Notes: generated by a model from the sequence alone, not told the origin. A stretch of 64,000 nucleotides of DNA from Cryptosporangium aurantiacum (GCF_900143005.1 NZ_FRCS01000002.1:62001-126000), one strand, 5' to 3'; numbered from the stretch's first letter, positions 16,808-25,243 are shown. Numbers and translations are program-made.

Positions 16808-17389
16808 TCAGCGCAGCGTCGGGCTCTCCAATCGGAGTTTTCCCTTTGACGACTCGCAGGTCAGACGCACGACGAGGGAGGCAGCTCCCCGCACGGACAC
16901 GCGAATTGTCCGGCCGCCGCCGATCGGGACGATGGCGTTGGCCACCGCGCTCTGGTCCGCGAACAACTCGAGCTGGACGCGAGTCTCCGCCGGCGCCGAG
17001 CCACCGGCCACGACGTCGGCACTGAACTCGCGATAGGCGCCGTAGAGCGGATACGCCACCTCGCGGAACCGATCCTGGGTCGTGCCCGCACCGCATTCCA
17101 TGAGTAGGGCGGACCCCGACTCGGCGGCATTGCCAGCACCGCGTTCCGGATCGACGTCGAGGAGCAACTTCCCACCCGGAGCGTTCGGCGTGGATGGGGG
17201 AAGCGACGCGCTGACCGCCGCCGATGTCACGCCAGTAGACGGCGCGGAGCTGTCCTTCTTGTCATCGCCGCGCGGGAAGAACCATGCACCCAGGGCGACC
17301 ACGACGCTGAGGACGGTCGCCGCCTCGGCTATCAGGGTCATCCGACGCTTCGCGTCGCGACGACCCGGGCCTGTTCCGGTACCCACCAC
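16808..17389 (-). CDS. Membrane-anchored protein of unknown function
   Basis: The ~193-residue product has a short basic N-terminus (GRRDAKRR), one transmembrane helix (LIAEAATVLSVVVALGAWFF), a Ser/Pro-rich spacer and an extracytoplasmic domain of ~110 residues with two cysteines (LLMECGAG, LVVRLTCESS). No family is recognised. It resembles the divergent neighbour in architecture only. The start is GTG at 17389; a CATAAT box four nt upstream suggests a leaderless transcript. In-frame ATG 17341 would still retain the membrane helix. Confidence 0.55.
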   Translation of the reverse strand: MVGTGTGPGRRDAKRRMTLIAEAATVLSVVVALGAWFFPRGDDKKDSSAPSTGVTSAAVSASLPPSTPNAPGGKLLLDVDPERGAGNAAESGSALLMECGAGTTQDRFREVAYPLYGAYREFSADVVAGGSAPAETRVQLELFADQSAVANAIVPIGGGRTIRVSVRGAASLVVRLTCESSKGKLRLESPTLR

Positions 17390-17393
17390 CAGG

Positions 17394-17399
17394 ATTATG
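17394..17399 (-). promoter_or_regulatory. Possible -10 box for a leaderless transcript
   Basis: CATAAT on the minus strand lies 4 nt before the GTG at 17389. An RNA starting the usual ~7 nt downstream would begin at or next to the start codon. No clear -35 box is visible. Confidence 0.35.
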
Positions 17400-17460
17400 C
17401 CGTCGCTACCAACTCGTAGAGTGATCGGGCCAATACCTAGAGTGGCGTGGGGGGAAACGA

Positions 17461-18144
17461 ATGATGCAACCAGGCGACCCGACCGTGCGCCCGGATGCGC
17501 AGTCGCGAAAGAACTTTCTGACGCTAGGCGTAGCCGTCGCCGCGCTCGTCCTGGCAGCGCTCTCGCTCGTGATTGCGACGCTCGCGTTCGGCCGCACCGG
17601 GAACCGGGAGACCACGGCCGCGCAGCAGCCGCTGGAGCCGACGGCTGCCGCCTCGCTGCCCGAGCGGTCCGCCGACACAGCCGCACCGGTGCCCTCGGAC
17701 GACACGTCGCCGCTGGATCCAGGTCGCTTGGAGCCCAGCGCCGACTATCGCCTCGCGTACGAGAACCAGACGCTGACCGTCCAGTCCGGTGGTTACGGCG
17801 TCGAGATGGATCTGGACGAGCCGCGGGTCCGCCCCGAGAAAGGCAGTGACGGCGTCTACGGCACAGCCAGCGGCACCGGATCGTTCGACTTCGCGCGGGC
17901 CGAACGGGTCGCGCCGGTGCAGTCCGCGCAAGCGTCCCCGGGCGACTGCGTCGAGGCGATCCGGTCGTCGGCTAGCGTCACAACGATGGCGGCGGCCGCG
18001 GGGCTGACGGTCTGCATCCTGACCTCGCGCGGTGCGGCCGCCGGCCAAGGCATCACGCAGAAGGTCGTCCGGTTCCACGTGGATGCGGTCGCGCGGGACA
18101 ACGACACGCTGACCGTGTCACTGACCGCGTGGAACGTGCCGTAG
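17461..18144 (+). CDS. Membrane-anchored protein of unknown function
   Basis: A 227-residue protein with a short cytoplasmic N-terminus, one membrane helix (TLGVAVAALVLAALSLVIATLAF, residues ~21-43), a Pro/Ser/Thr-rich extracellular linker (~44-95) and a C-terminal domain of ~130 residues with two cysteines (GDCVEAIRS, LTVCILTSRG). No domain is recognised. ATG start preceded by GGGGGGAAACGA. Divergent from another single-helix protein of similar layout, which suggests a functional pair, but that is inference. Confidence 0.7.
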   Translation: MMQPGDPTVRPDAQSRKNFLTLGVAVAALVLAALSLVIATLAFGRTGNRETTAAQQPLEPTAAASLPERSADTAAPVPSDDTSPLDPGRLEPSADYRLAYENQTLTVQSGGYGVEMDLDEPRVRPEKGSDGVYGTASGTGSFDFARAERVAPVQSAQASPGDCVEAIRSSASVTTMAAAAGLTVCILTSRGAAAGQGITQKVVRFHVDAVARDNDTLTVSLTAWNVP

Positions 18145-18160
18145 CGGATCCTTACCATCC

Positions 18161-18904
18161 TTACCAGGGGATGACGCCGTTGGTGTCCGTGCCGTCGACC
18201 AGCGTGAGCGAGCCCCAGAGCTGACCGCTCGGCCCGTCCGCGGGCAGGGTGGCCAGCTCGACGCTCACCGACGCGCCCTGCGCCGGCGTCCGGAAGCCCG
18301 CGTGCTCGTTGAGGTCGGTCGCGCAGTAGCCGGGGTTGGCGGCGTTGACCTTGATCGGGGTGTCTCGCAGCTCCTTCGCGTACATCGCGGTCACCATGTT
18401 CAGCGCGGTCTTCGACGCCGGATACGGGATCCCGGTCAGCTGGTAGAGCGGGTTCTCCGGGTCGCTCACCGCCGTGATCGACCCGACTTCGCTGGAGACG
18501 TTCACGATCCGGGCGGCGTCGGCGCGACGCAGCAGCGGCAGGAACGCGTTCGTCACCGCGACCACGCCGAAGACGTTCGTGTCGAAGACCTGGTGCAGCG
18601 ACTCCCGGGTGACGCCGCTCGGCAGGCCGCGCGCCGCCGCCACGTCTCCGATCAGACCGGCGTTGTTGATCAGGATGTCGAGCCGCCCGTACTCGGCGTC
18701 CACCCACTCGGCGGCCCGCCGGATCGACGCGTCGTCGGTGACGTCGAGCTGGACGAACGTCACCCCTAGCGTCTCCGCCGCCTTGCGTCCCAGCGTCTCG
18801 TCGCGTGCTCCGAGCAGCACGGTCATTTTGCGCTCGCTGAGCAGGCGAGCCGTCTCGTAGCCGATGCCCCGGTTGGCTCCGGTGATGAGTGCGATCTGTG
18901 TCAT
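18161..18904 (-). CDS. Classical short-chain dehydrogenase/reductase
   Basis: A 247-residue SDR with all hallmarks: TGANRGIGYE cofactor loop, NNAG (LINNAGLIG), catalytic Ser in IVNVSSEVGS and the YxxxK motif YPASKTALN. The acidic/basic pattern after strand 2 (LGARDETLGRKAAETL) suggests NADP use. It likely reduces a small carbonyl compound. It ends GTDTNGVIPW, common to SDRs paired with XRE/MmyB-like regulators, and such a regulator is indeed divergently transcribed next to it. Confidence 0.9.
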   Translation of the reverse strand: MTQIALITGANRGIGYETARLLSERKMTVLLGARDETLGRKAAETLGVTFVQLDVTDDASIRRAAEWVDAEYGRLDILINNAGLIGDVAAARGLPSGVTRESLHQVFDTNVFGVVAVTNAFLPLLRRADAARIVNVSSEVGSITAVSDPENPLYQLTGIPYPASKTALNMVTAMYAKELRDTPIKVNAANPGYCATDLNEHAGFRTPAQGASVSVELATLPADGPSGQLWGSLTLVDGTDTNGVIPW

Positions 18905-18954
18905 GCCCCGACCCTCCGCCCCGGGCGGCGCGGGCGGCAGAGACCGGCCGAACC

Positions 18955-18996
18955 TGGTATCGGCGGTACCACCCGCGGGTGCCCAGCCTGGGGCAC
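18955..18996. promoter_or_regulatory. Two dyads in the SDR/XRE divergent promoter
   Basis: TGGTA-7 bp-TACCA (18955-18971) and GTGCCC-6 bp-GGGCAC (18979-18996) lie between the SDR and XRE start codons. Either may be the site of the XRE regulator; the second is closest to its own ATG. Confidence 0.45.
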
Positions 18997-19005
18997 GCTG
19001 GAGGC

Positions 19006-19872
19006 ATGAACCCGCGCGAGAAGTTGGCCGCGTTCCTGCGCGCCCGGCGAGCTCGCCTGCAGCCGAGCGACGTCGGGCTGCCGGATGGCGTCCGCCGCCG
19101 TACGCCGGGCCTGCGTCGCCAGGAGGTCGCGCAGCTGGCCGGGATGTCGGTCGACTACTACATCCGGCTGGAACAGGGCCGGGGGCCGAACCCGTCCCGG
19201 CAGGTGTTGTCCGCGCTCGCCCGGGCGCTGATGCTCAACCGCGACGAGCGTGACTACCTGTTCCGCGTCGCGGGCGAGAGTCCGCCGACCGTGGTCAGCC
19301 CGGTCCGCGAGCTGACCCCGGCGATCCGGTATCTCCTGGCGAGCCTGACGGAGGTCCCCGCCTACGTGGTCGACGCGAAGTACGACGTCCTCGCCTGGAA
19401 CGACCTGGCGACGCACTTCATCAGCGATCTCTCGTCGGTGCCGGAGGACGACCGGAACATGGTGCGGTGGATGTTCCGCCGACCGTCCGACGACCCACAC
19501 TGGAGCGACGAGACGACGCTCGCGTTCGCCCGCTCGACGATCGCTGATCTGCGCGCCGCCTACGCCAGGTACCCCGGCGACCCGGGTCTCGAAAGCCTGG
19601 TCACCGAGCTGCTCGGGACGTCGTCGCTGTTTGCCGAGTTGTGGGCGGCGCACGACGTCGAGGAGCGGCGTCGGCTGGTCAAGCGCGTCGTCTCACCGGA
19701 GCTCGGGCCGCTGGAGTTCGAGTGTCAGGTGCTGCAGATCCCCGAAACCGGTCAGCGGCTGATCGTCTACTGCGCGGAGCCCGGCTCCCCCACACACGAG
19801 ATCTTCCTCCGCCTTACCGCCGACGACCGGCGTTCCGCGGGGAGTGCGACCGCCGCGAACACGTCCGCCTGA
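19006..19872 (+). CDS. XRE-family regulator with MmyB-like ligand domain
   Basis: The 288-residue protein has an N-terminal XRE helix-turn-helix (RTPGLRRQEVAQLAGMSVDYYIRLEQGRG) and a C-terminal MmyB-type domain (AYVVDAKYDVLAWNDLATHFI, MVRWMFRRPS, LGPLEFECQVLQIPETGQRLIVYCAEPGSPTHEIF), thought to bind small hydrophobic ligands. The ATG at 19006 follows CTGGAGGC and starts the family-typical MNPREKLAAFLRARR. It probably controls the divergent SDR gene. Confidence 0.92.
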   Translation: MNPREKLAAFLRARRARLQPSDVGLPDGVRRRTPGLRRQEVAQLAGMSVDYYIRLEQGRGPNPSRQVLSALARALMLNRDERDYLFRVAGESPPTVVSPVRELTPAIRYLLASLTEVPAYVVDAKYDVLAWNDLATHFISDLSSVPEDDRNMVRWMFRRPSDDPHWSDETTLAFARSTIADLRAAYARYPGDPGLESLVTELLGTSSLFAELWAAHDVEERRRLVKRVVSPELGPLEFECQVLQIPETGQRLIVYCAEPGSPTHEIFLRLTADDRRSAGSATAANTSA

Positions 19873-19912
19873 GCCGCAGGGCACGCCGCAGTGCTCACGG
19901 CACGCGGTTATG

Positions 19913-19939
19913 CCGGGCCTCCCTGGAACGGAGGCCCGG
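19913..19939. terminator. Strong hairpin between convergent XRE and HNH genes
   Basis: CCGGGCCTCC (19913-19922) and GGAGGCCCGG (19930-19939) form a perfect 10-bp stem with a 7-nt loop in the 84-bp convergent gap. Likely bidirectional. Confidence 0.75.
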
Positions 19940-19956
19940 TGACCGGGACGTGGTGT

Positions 19957-21513
19957 TCAGAACGGTGGCGGTTCGTCCGGATCATCGCTCGGCGGCGTCA
20001 CGGGCGGGGCCACCACGGGTGTGGGCTCCAGCGGAACCGTCCAGTCGGCGGGTGGGCCGGAGGGCGCTGCTTCGTCGTTGTCATGGGTGGGCGGATCCAC
20101 TGTGTAGGTGCGCCCGACCGGACTGGTCCAGGTACAGATCCCGGTGTCGCTGTCGTGGTGAAGCTTCCAGCCGGCTTCGTCCTTCGCCCGGTGATGCCGG
20201 CGACATAACGGAACCAGGTTCGCGGCGCTGGTCTGTCCACCATCGACGAACCGGACGGTGTGGTCGAGGTCGCACCGGTAGGACGGTTGGGAACATCCGG
20301 GGAACATGCAGGTCGGGTAGGTCGCCCGGACCAGATCAGCGAGTTCTGCGGTGGGCCGGTAGGTGGAGCGTCCCAGGTCGGTGACAACTCCGTTCTGGTC
20401 GGTGGCCCACTTCTCCCAACGCCCGGAGGCTGCGAGTTCGCGGACGATGCTGGGCGGGATCGGGCCGTACCCGGTGAGATCCCCCGGTGAGTTGGAACCT
20501 CCGAGCACCGTGGACAACGGCGCAGTGAGCGCGACGCGGGGCGGGGTGGCCCGCTTGCCGGCCAGCACGGTGCGGATGAGGTCGATGCATCGCTGCGGCA
20601 AACCCCGGATACCGCAGGCGGCCTGAGCCTCGGGCGCGGACTCGGTCTCGGACTCGGGCTCGGGCTCGGGCTCGGGCTCGGACCCAGTCTTGGCCGAGCC
20701 GTTCGCCGTGGCGAGTTCCTCGGGAAGCGGTAGGGCGCCATCGGCCGTCAGGAGTCCGAGCTCGGTCAGCGCCACGAGGGCATCGGCGCGCCGGGCGTCG
20801 ATCCATCGATCGTCGCCTTCGCTACGGGATCGGCCGGCGATTCGGTCCAACGCGGCCCGGACCCGAGCCGCGTCCGCGGCGGGAAGGATCGCTCGCATCT
20901 CGGCCATGGCGTCGGCGAGGGCGTAGAAGTCGACCCGGCGGCCCTTCCGTGCCTTCTTGGCTCGCTTCTCCGCCCCCTTCGGATCGGCTTTCAGCGCTGC
21001 CTTTCGGGCCAGGCGTCCCACTTGCGCGGGGGTCTTCGACCGTGCCGCGGCGAGCAAGCCCTCCTCAACCTCGGCGGCCTTGTCGTCGTCCAGGGGCTCG
21101 AGGCGCTCCACGATCTCCGCGGCGTGGCGGTAGGTGATCCGGCCCTCCGCGAGTGCACGACCGGTCAGGAACAACCGGCCCGCGAGAGCACGCGCGACGA
21201 TCGTGCGTTCGTGGGTGCCTTGTGCGCTCCAGCGCAGAGCCGCGGCGGCTTCCTCACGACCCCAATCCTCGTCCTCCGGACCGAGCTGGTTCCCGGTGAT
21301 CGAGAGGACGGCCCGGTTCAATCCGGCCTCGCTCCACGCCACGACCTTCTGCCAGGCCTGGGCGATGAGCACCTGCTCCGTGTTGTCCGGGAACACCTCC
21401 CGCACGTCATCACCGGCGCGATACCGCACCGGCGTCAGCTCCTCGAGTACCGCCGCCAACGCCGGCCCGACCGGAACTCCGGCCAACCGCTCCGCCACCC
21501 CGTTACCGCTCAT
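19957..21513 (-). CDS. DUF222 / HNH endonuclease-domain protein (13E12-type)
   Basis: A 518-residue protein of the family abundant in actinobacterial genomes, often as paralogues. Residues ~1-330 are the DUF222 helical region; near 290-310 is an acidic EPEPEPE stretch; the C-terminal HNH nuclease is complete (YPTCMFPGCSQPSYRCDLDHTVRF then NLVPLCRRHHRAKD) with CxxxxC and H-N-H residues. Function is unknown; some are suspected homing or repair nucleases. The ATG 21513 is chosen over 21534 because CGAGG precedes it. I see no flanking repeats that would mark recent insertion. Confidence 0.9.
   Translation of the reverse strand: MSGNGVAERLAGVPVGPALAAVLEELTPVRYRAGDDVREVFPDNTEQVLIAQAWQKVVAWSEAGLNRAVLSITGNQLGPEDEDWGREEAAAALRWSAQGTHERTIVARALAGRLFLTGRALAEGRITYRHAAEIVERLEPLDDDKAAEVEEGLLAAARSKTPAQVGRLARKAALKADPKGAEKRAKKARKGRRVDFYALADAMAEMRAILPAADAARVRAALDRIAGRSRSEGDDRWIDARRADALVALTELGLLTADGALPLPEELATANGSAKTGSEPEPEPEPESETESAPEAQAACGIRGLPQRCIDLIRTVLAGKRATPPRVALTAPLSTVLGGSNSPGDLTGYGPIPPSIVRELAASGRWEKWATDQNGVVTDLGRSTYRPTAELADLVRATYPTCMFPGCSQPSYRCDLDHTVRFVDGGQTSAANLVPLCRRHHRAKDEAGWKLHHDSDTGICTWTSPVGRTYTVDPPTHDNDEAAPSGPPADWTVPLEPTPVVAPPVTPPSDDPDEPPPF
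20651..20680 (+). repeat. Hexanucleotide repeat inside the HNH gene
   Basis: About four copies of CGGGCT in tandem encode the Glu-Pro run of the HNH protein on the opposite strand. Short repeats like this can change length by replication slippage without shifting frame. Confidence 0.75.
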
Positions 21514-21633
21514 GCCTCGAACCGTCGCACGCATGTACGGCCAGCAATCCGGTATCCACAGCCGATACGCCGATGCCGGAGCCCCGGTGGAAACTCAGCC
21601 CACCGGCCGCATCCGTGCTAGCCGCTCACCAGG

Positions 21634-21649
21634 GCGGAGCCGCCTCCGC
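21634..21649 (-). terminator. Hairpin directly after mtnB
   Basis: GCGGAG and CTCCGC form a 6-bp stem with a 4-nt loop, touching the mtnB stop codon at 21650. It ends the mtnK-mtnA-mtnC-mtnB operon. No T tract. Confidence 0.5.
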
Positions 21650-22285
21650 TTAGCGCGTCTCGACCTTGAACTGGAGCAGGAACTCGACGATCTCGGTGTG
21701 GTGACGGGCCTGGAGCAGGTCACGCCCCCAGGCGTACATCCCGTGCCGAGCCACCACCACCGCGGGCACCCCGGGGTCGAACACGTTGGCGACGTCGTCC
21801 CCGAGCACCTTCATGTCCTGCGAGTTCGGCACCACCGGAATCGTGACGGTCTCGTCGTGAGCCAGCCGCCCGATGCCCTTGAGCATCTCCAGGTCCCGCA
21901 GCTCGATGCCGTCCGGCCACCAGTGGCCCGCCAGTACGGCCTGCAGCGCGTGGACGTGCACGACGGCGCCGGCCCCTGACAGCGACGCCACGCGGGCGTG
22001 TAGCTCGGCCTCCGCCGACGGGATCAGGTCCGGGCGCGGCTGCTCATCGACCGCCCGGCCGAACTCGTCGACGACAACAACATCGGAGCTGGTCAGCTCA
22101 CCCTTGTCGAGGCCGCTGACGGTGACCGCGAGCCGCAGCGGGTTCCGGTTGAGCACGATCGAGAGGTTGCCCGAGGTCCCGCGCATCCAGCCGATACCGG
22201 CGAACCGCGCGGACTCCGCGGCCAACGCCTTGCCTGCCCCCTCCAGGACCCCGCGGAAGTCCGTCCGATAGTCGGGCCCGCTCAC
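21650..22285 (-). CDS. mtnB: Methylthioribulose-1-phosphate dehydratase
   Basis: A 211-residue class II aldolase-fold enzyme. Key residues: GTSGN phosphate loop (36-40), AEAELHAR (Glu94), VVHVHALQ zinc histidines (His110, His112) and the third histidine in ARHGMYAWG (His181). It dehydrates 5-methylthioribulose-1-phosphate to the diketo compound. The pattern SAEAELHARV with GMYAWG separates MtnB from fuculose-phosphate aldolases, and the mtn neighbours confirm it. GTG start overlapping the mtnC stop by 4 bp; last gene of its operon. Confidence 0.93.
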   Translation of the reverse strand: MSGPDYRTDFRGVLEGAGKALAAESARFAGIGWMRGTSGNLSIVLNRNPLRLAVTVSGLDKGELTSSDVVVVDEFGRAVDEQPRPDLIPSAEAELHARVASLSGAGAVVHVHALQAVLAGHWWPDGIELRDLEMLKGIGRLAHDETVTIPVVPNSQDMKVLGDDVANVFDPGVPAVVVARHGMYAWGRDLLQARHHTEIVEFLLQFKVETR

Positions 22286-23004
22286 GACGCCACCACGTCG
22301 ATCTCGCTGAACGACTCGACGACCGGGTGGTCGCCGAAGTCCGCCTCAGCGTTGGGTTCCCCAGCACGGCGGACGCCGATCACCTGCCAACCGGCGGTGC
22401 GGGCCGCGTCCAGCTCGGCCGGCAGGTCGGTGAGGAACAGCGCCTCCCCCGCGGGCACACCCAGCGCCGACGCGATCTTCTCGTACGAGGACGCCTCGCG
22501 CTTGCTCCCGGCGCTGACCGTGTCGAAGTACGCCTCGATCATCGGCGTCAGGTCGCCGGCGTCGGCGTGCCGGAACCACGGCACCTGGCTGGCGACCGAC
22601 CCGGACGAGAACACCGCGAGCCGAACACCGCGGTCGTGCCACGAACGCAGCTGCGGGACGACGTCGCCGAAGAAGTGCGACCGCAGCTCACCGGCGGCGA
22701 ACCCGGCCGCCCAGATCTGGCCCTGGATCGTCTTCAGCGGGGTCGCCTTGACGTCGGAGTCCATCCAGCCGTGCAGCACCGCGACTACGGCGTCCAGATC
22801 GGCGTCGTCCGCCAGGCCGCCCTCGGAGCGGGTGGCCGCGACCGCGGCGACGATCGCGGGGTCTGAAGCGTGCGACGAGATCCACGAACGGAGCCGCGGC
22901 CGGGCGTAGTCGTACAGGTCACCCTGGACGAAGCCGGCGGCGCTGGTGGTGCCCTCGATGTCGAGGATCACCACCCGAGCGGTCCAGGTCGGGTGCGCGG
23001 TCAT
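22282..23004 (-). CDS. mtnC: Acireductone synthase (enolase-phosphatase E1)
   Basis: A 240-residue HAD-superfamily enzyme. HAD motif I is DIEGTT (Asp15, Glu17), motif II is VFSSGSVASQ, and the C-terminal TDLPAELDAARTAGWQVIGVRR supplies the acidic motif. The DIEGTT form is diagnostic of E1, which both enolises and dephosphorylates 2,3-diketo-5-methylthiopentyl-1-phosphate to acireductone, the substrate of MtnD. The ATG overlaps the mtnA stop as ATGA; mtnB follows with the same kind of overlap. Confidence 0.94.
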   Translation of the reverse strand: MTAHPTWTARVVILDIEGTTSAAGFVQGDLYDYARPRLRSWISSHASDPAIVAAVAATRSEGGLADDADLDAVVAVLHGWMDSDVKATPLKTIQGQIWAAGFAAGELRSHFFGDVVPQLRSWHDRGVRLAVFSSGSVASQVPWFRHADAGDLTPMIEAYFDTVSAGSKREASSYEKIASALGVPAGEALFLTDLPAELDAARTAGWQVIGVRRAGEPNAEADFGDHPVVESFSEIDVVAS

Positions 23005-24041
23005 GCAAGCTCCTTGCTGATCGAGTGGTACTCGCCGACCCGAGTCGGCTCGAAGACGCCCCGGTCGGTGACGATCCGGCGGACGAACCGGGGCGGTGTG
23101 ACGTCGAAGGCGGGGTAGTAGCCGCGTTCGACGAGCGGTGACGCGGTGCGCTCCCCCAGGGTGGACAGCACTTCCGCGCCGTCGCGCTCCTCGATCACGA
23201 CGTCGGACGCGGTGGCCGCGGTGGGATCCGGCGCGAGCACCAGCGCGAAGAACGGCACGTCGAACGCGGTCGCCGCCACGGCGTGGGCGAGCGTCCCGAC
23301 CTTGTTGATCACGTGCCCGTCCATCGTCACCCGGTCGGCGGCGGTGACCAGCGCGTCGACCCGGCCGAGCGCGGACTGACCGGCGAGGACCGCCGCCGCG
23401 GTCGAGTCGGTGACCAGCGTCAGCGACTGACCCATCTCGGCCAGCGTGTGCGCGGTCAGCCGGGCGCCCTGCAGGTAGGGGCGGGTCTCGGTGACCACCC
23501 ACTCGTACTGTCGCCCGGCCCGCGACGCCTCCTGCACCAGCCCGATCAGGTACGCGTCCATCCAGCAGTGGGTGAGCACGCGAGCGCCGTCCGGGAGCAG
23601 CCCAGCGGTGAGGCGCCCCAGTTCCGCGCTGCCGCCCCGGTACGCGGCCTCCAGCCGGGCGGTCTCGGCTTCGACGAGCTCGGCCAGTTCCTCGGGCGTC
23701 CCCGGCCCTGCGGCGGCAACCGCGGCGAGCACCTCGCGGACGGCGTCCCGAACGTGGTTGTTGGTGGGGCGCGCGGCGGTGAGCAGCTGACCGTCGTCCG
23801 CCAAGGCAGTTAAGGCAGTGGCCAGCGGGCCACCCCGGTGCAGGCGCGCGCTCAACCGCAGGCCGGCCAGGCCGGCGTAGAACGGCCCTGAACTCTGCGT
23901 GACCATGCCTCGGATCGCGGTCGCGACCTCGCCCGCGGAGCGGGCGAGCACCCATTCCTGACGTCCGGGGAAGACGCGACGGTCGAGGATCCGCACGCCC
24001 TCGTCGGTCAGGCGGACGCTGTCGTCGAGCACGGGCCTCAC
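23001..24041 (-). CDS. mtnA: Divergent methylthioribose-1-phosphate isomerase (eIF2B-like)
   Basis: A 346-residue protein of the MtnA/eIF2B-alpha family. The catalytic Cys (VLTHC, residue ~159) and Asp (AADRV, ~236) align with C160 and D240 of the Bacillus enzyme, and ETRPYLQGARLTA and NKVGT are conserved. However, the usual NAGALAT after the catalytic Cys is replaced by WMDAYLIG, so this is an outlying member. It should convert methylthioribose-1-phosphate to the ribulose form. GTG 24041 is chosen for its GTGA overlap with the mtnK stop, the junction style used throughout the operon; GTG 24056 would add five residues. Confidence 0.88.
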   Translation of the reverse strand: MRPVLDDSVRLTDEGVRILDRRVFPGRQEWVLARSAGEVATAIRGMVTQSSGPFYAGLAGLRLSARLHRGGPLATALTALADDGQLLTAARPTNNHVRDAVREVLAAVAAAGPGTPEELAELVEAETARLEAAYRGGSAELGRLTAGLLPDGARVLTHCWMDAYLIGLVQEASRAGRQYEWVVTETRPYLQGARLTAHTLAEMGQSLTLVTDSTAAAVLAGQSALGRVDALVTAADRVTMDGHVINKVGTLAHAVAATAFDVPFFALVLAPDPTAATASDVVIEERDGAEVLSTLGERTASPLVERGYYPAFDVTPPRFVRRIVTDRGVFEPTRVGEYHSISKELA

Positions 24042-25243
24042 TGCTGGGCCTCCCACGAGGTACTGACGAGGCGCGCGAGCGCGCGGGGATCCGGACGGCT
24101 ACCGCAGATCTCCCGGTCGACCAGGAGTTTGTGGCCGAGGCTGAGGACGACCGCCGACGCCGGGCCGGGGTCGGGCAGCGTCTCCAGGTCGGACGCGTGC
24201 GAATAGCCGGCCACGCGCCGGACCAGCTCGACCGCGGCGTAACCGAGCGTGTCGCGCCAGGTATCGCGCAGCTCACGCAGCAGCCAGCCGTCGTCGAGCA
24301 GCGGGTCGACGCGGCCGGGCCAGCCGTCGCGCCAGGCGGCACAGAACGCGTCCCAGCAGTCCGCAACGGTTGCGAGATGCGCGGCCCCCCGTGCGGTGGC
24401 GCCCGTGGCGTACGAACGGAGCGCCGCGATCACCACGTTCGCGATGTACAGGCCGAGGTCGAGGCCGATCGGACCGACCATCGCGAACTCCGGGTCGATC
24501 ACCCGGACGACCGGCTCGCCGTCGCGGACGCCGACCATGACGCTGCCGCTGTGCAGGTCGCCGTGGACGAGGGCCTGTGTCTTCGCGCCGAACGCGGCTC
24601 GCAGCGCGGCGAGCTCGGTGCGGACCGCGGGGTCACGGCGGAGTGATTCGACGGCCGCCCCCAGCGCCGGGTGGTGGTGATTGTGTTCGGCGGCGACGAA
24701 CGGGTCGCCGAGCAGGTACTGGAGCGTCACCTCGGCGAGCAGCGGGTTCACCGAGTCGGCGATCAGCGCGGCGCGGGCCTGCGGCGTCGCGCCGGCGACG
24801 CTGGTCGCGAACGTGACCCGTCCGACGAGTTCCCCCACTTCCGCGGACGTGCGGCCCAGCGAAGCGCCGTCGTTCAACGCCGTACGCAGGACCGTGAGGT
24901 CGGAGAGGTCCTCCATCGTGAACGCGAACCGCGTGGGGTCGACGTCCAGGACGCGCGGTGTCTGCCGAGGGGCGTACTCGGCGAACGTCCGGAGGGCACG
25001 CGCTTCGATCAGCGCCCGCTCCGGGCTCATCGGGGCGGAGGGGCCGAGCCGCTGGATCCACGGCGGCGCCTGCTTGACTGCGAGGCTCGGGATCGCCGTG
25101 TCGTCCGGGATCGCGAGGAAGACCCGGTTCATGTTGCCGTCGCCGACCTCGCGCACCGCGCCCCGGGCATCGGCCGGCAACAGCTCCCGGCTGACCAGAT
25201 AGGCCCAGACCTCAGCGGGTTCGAGCACCACCGCCTGGCTCAT
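24038..25243 (-). CDS. mtnK: S-methyl-5-thioribose kinase, operon copy
   Basis: A 401-residue kinase with the same motif set as the copy at 14 kb: GDGNMNRVF (34-42), VKQAP lysine (57), EDLSD, HGDLHSGSV (227-235) and DPEF. It phosphorylates methylthioribose at C1. First gene of the mtnK-mtnA-mtnC-mtnB operon, all joined by 4-bp overlaps, so this is the more likely housekeeping enzyme of the two. ATG 25243 follows GAAGGAGCCCG. A structured leader lies upstream. Confidence 0.93.
   Translation of the reverse strand: MSQAVVLEPAEVWAYLVSRELLPADARGAVREVGDGNMNRVFLAIPDDTAIPSLAVKQAPPWIQRLGPSAPMSPERALIEARALRTFAEYAPRQTPRVLDVDPTRFAFTMEDLSDLTVLRTALNDGASLGRTSAEVGELVGRVTFATSVAGATPQARAALIADSVNPLLAEVTLQYLLGDPFVAAEHNHHHPALGAAVESLRRDPAVRTELAALRAAFGAKTQALVHGDLHSGSVMVGVRDGEPVVRVIDPEFAMVGPIGLDLGLYIANVVIAALRSYATGATARGAAHLATVADCWDAFCAAWRDGWPGRVDPLLDDGWLLRELRDTWRDTLGYAAVELVRRVAGYSHASDLETLPDPGPASAVVLSLGHKLLVDREICGSRPDPRALARLVSTSWEAQQ

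Noticed and set aside
19957-21513. DUF222-HNH gene as a homing element or intein
   Set aside because: No flanking repeats, interrupted host gene or base-composition change is visible.
22282-24366. A 694-residue minus-strand frame covering mtnC and most of mtnA
   Set aside because: Only its last 240 residues are real (mtnC); the rest is an Arg/Gly-rich shadow of mtnA and mtnK.
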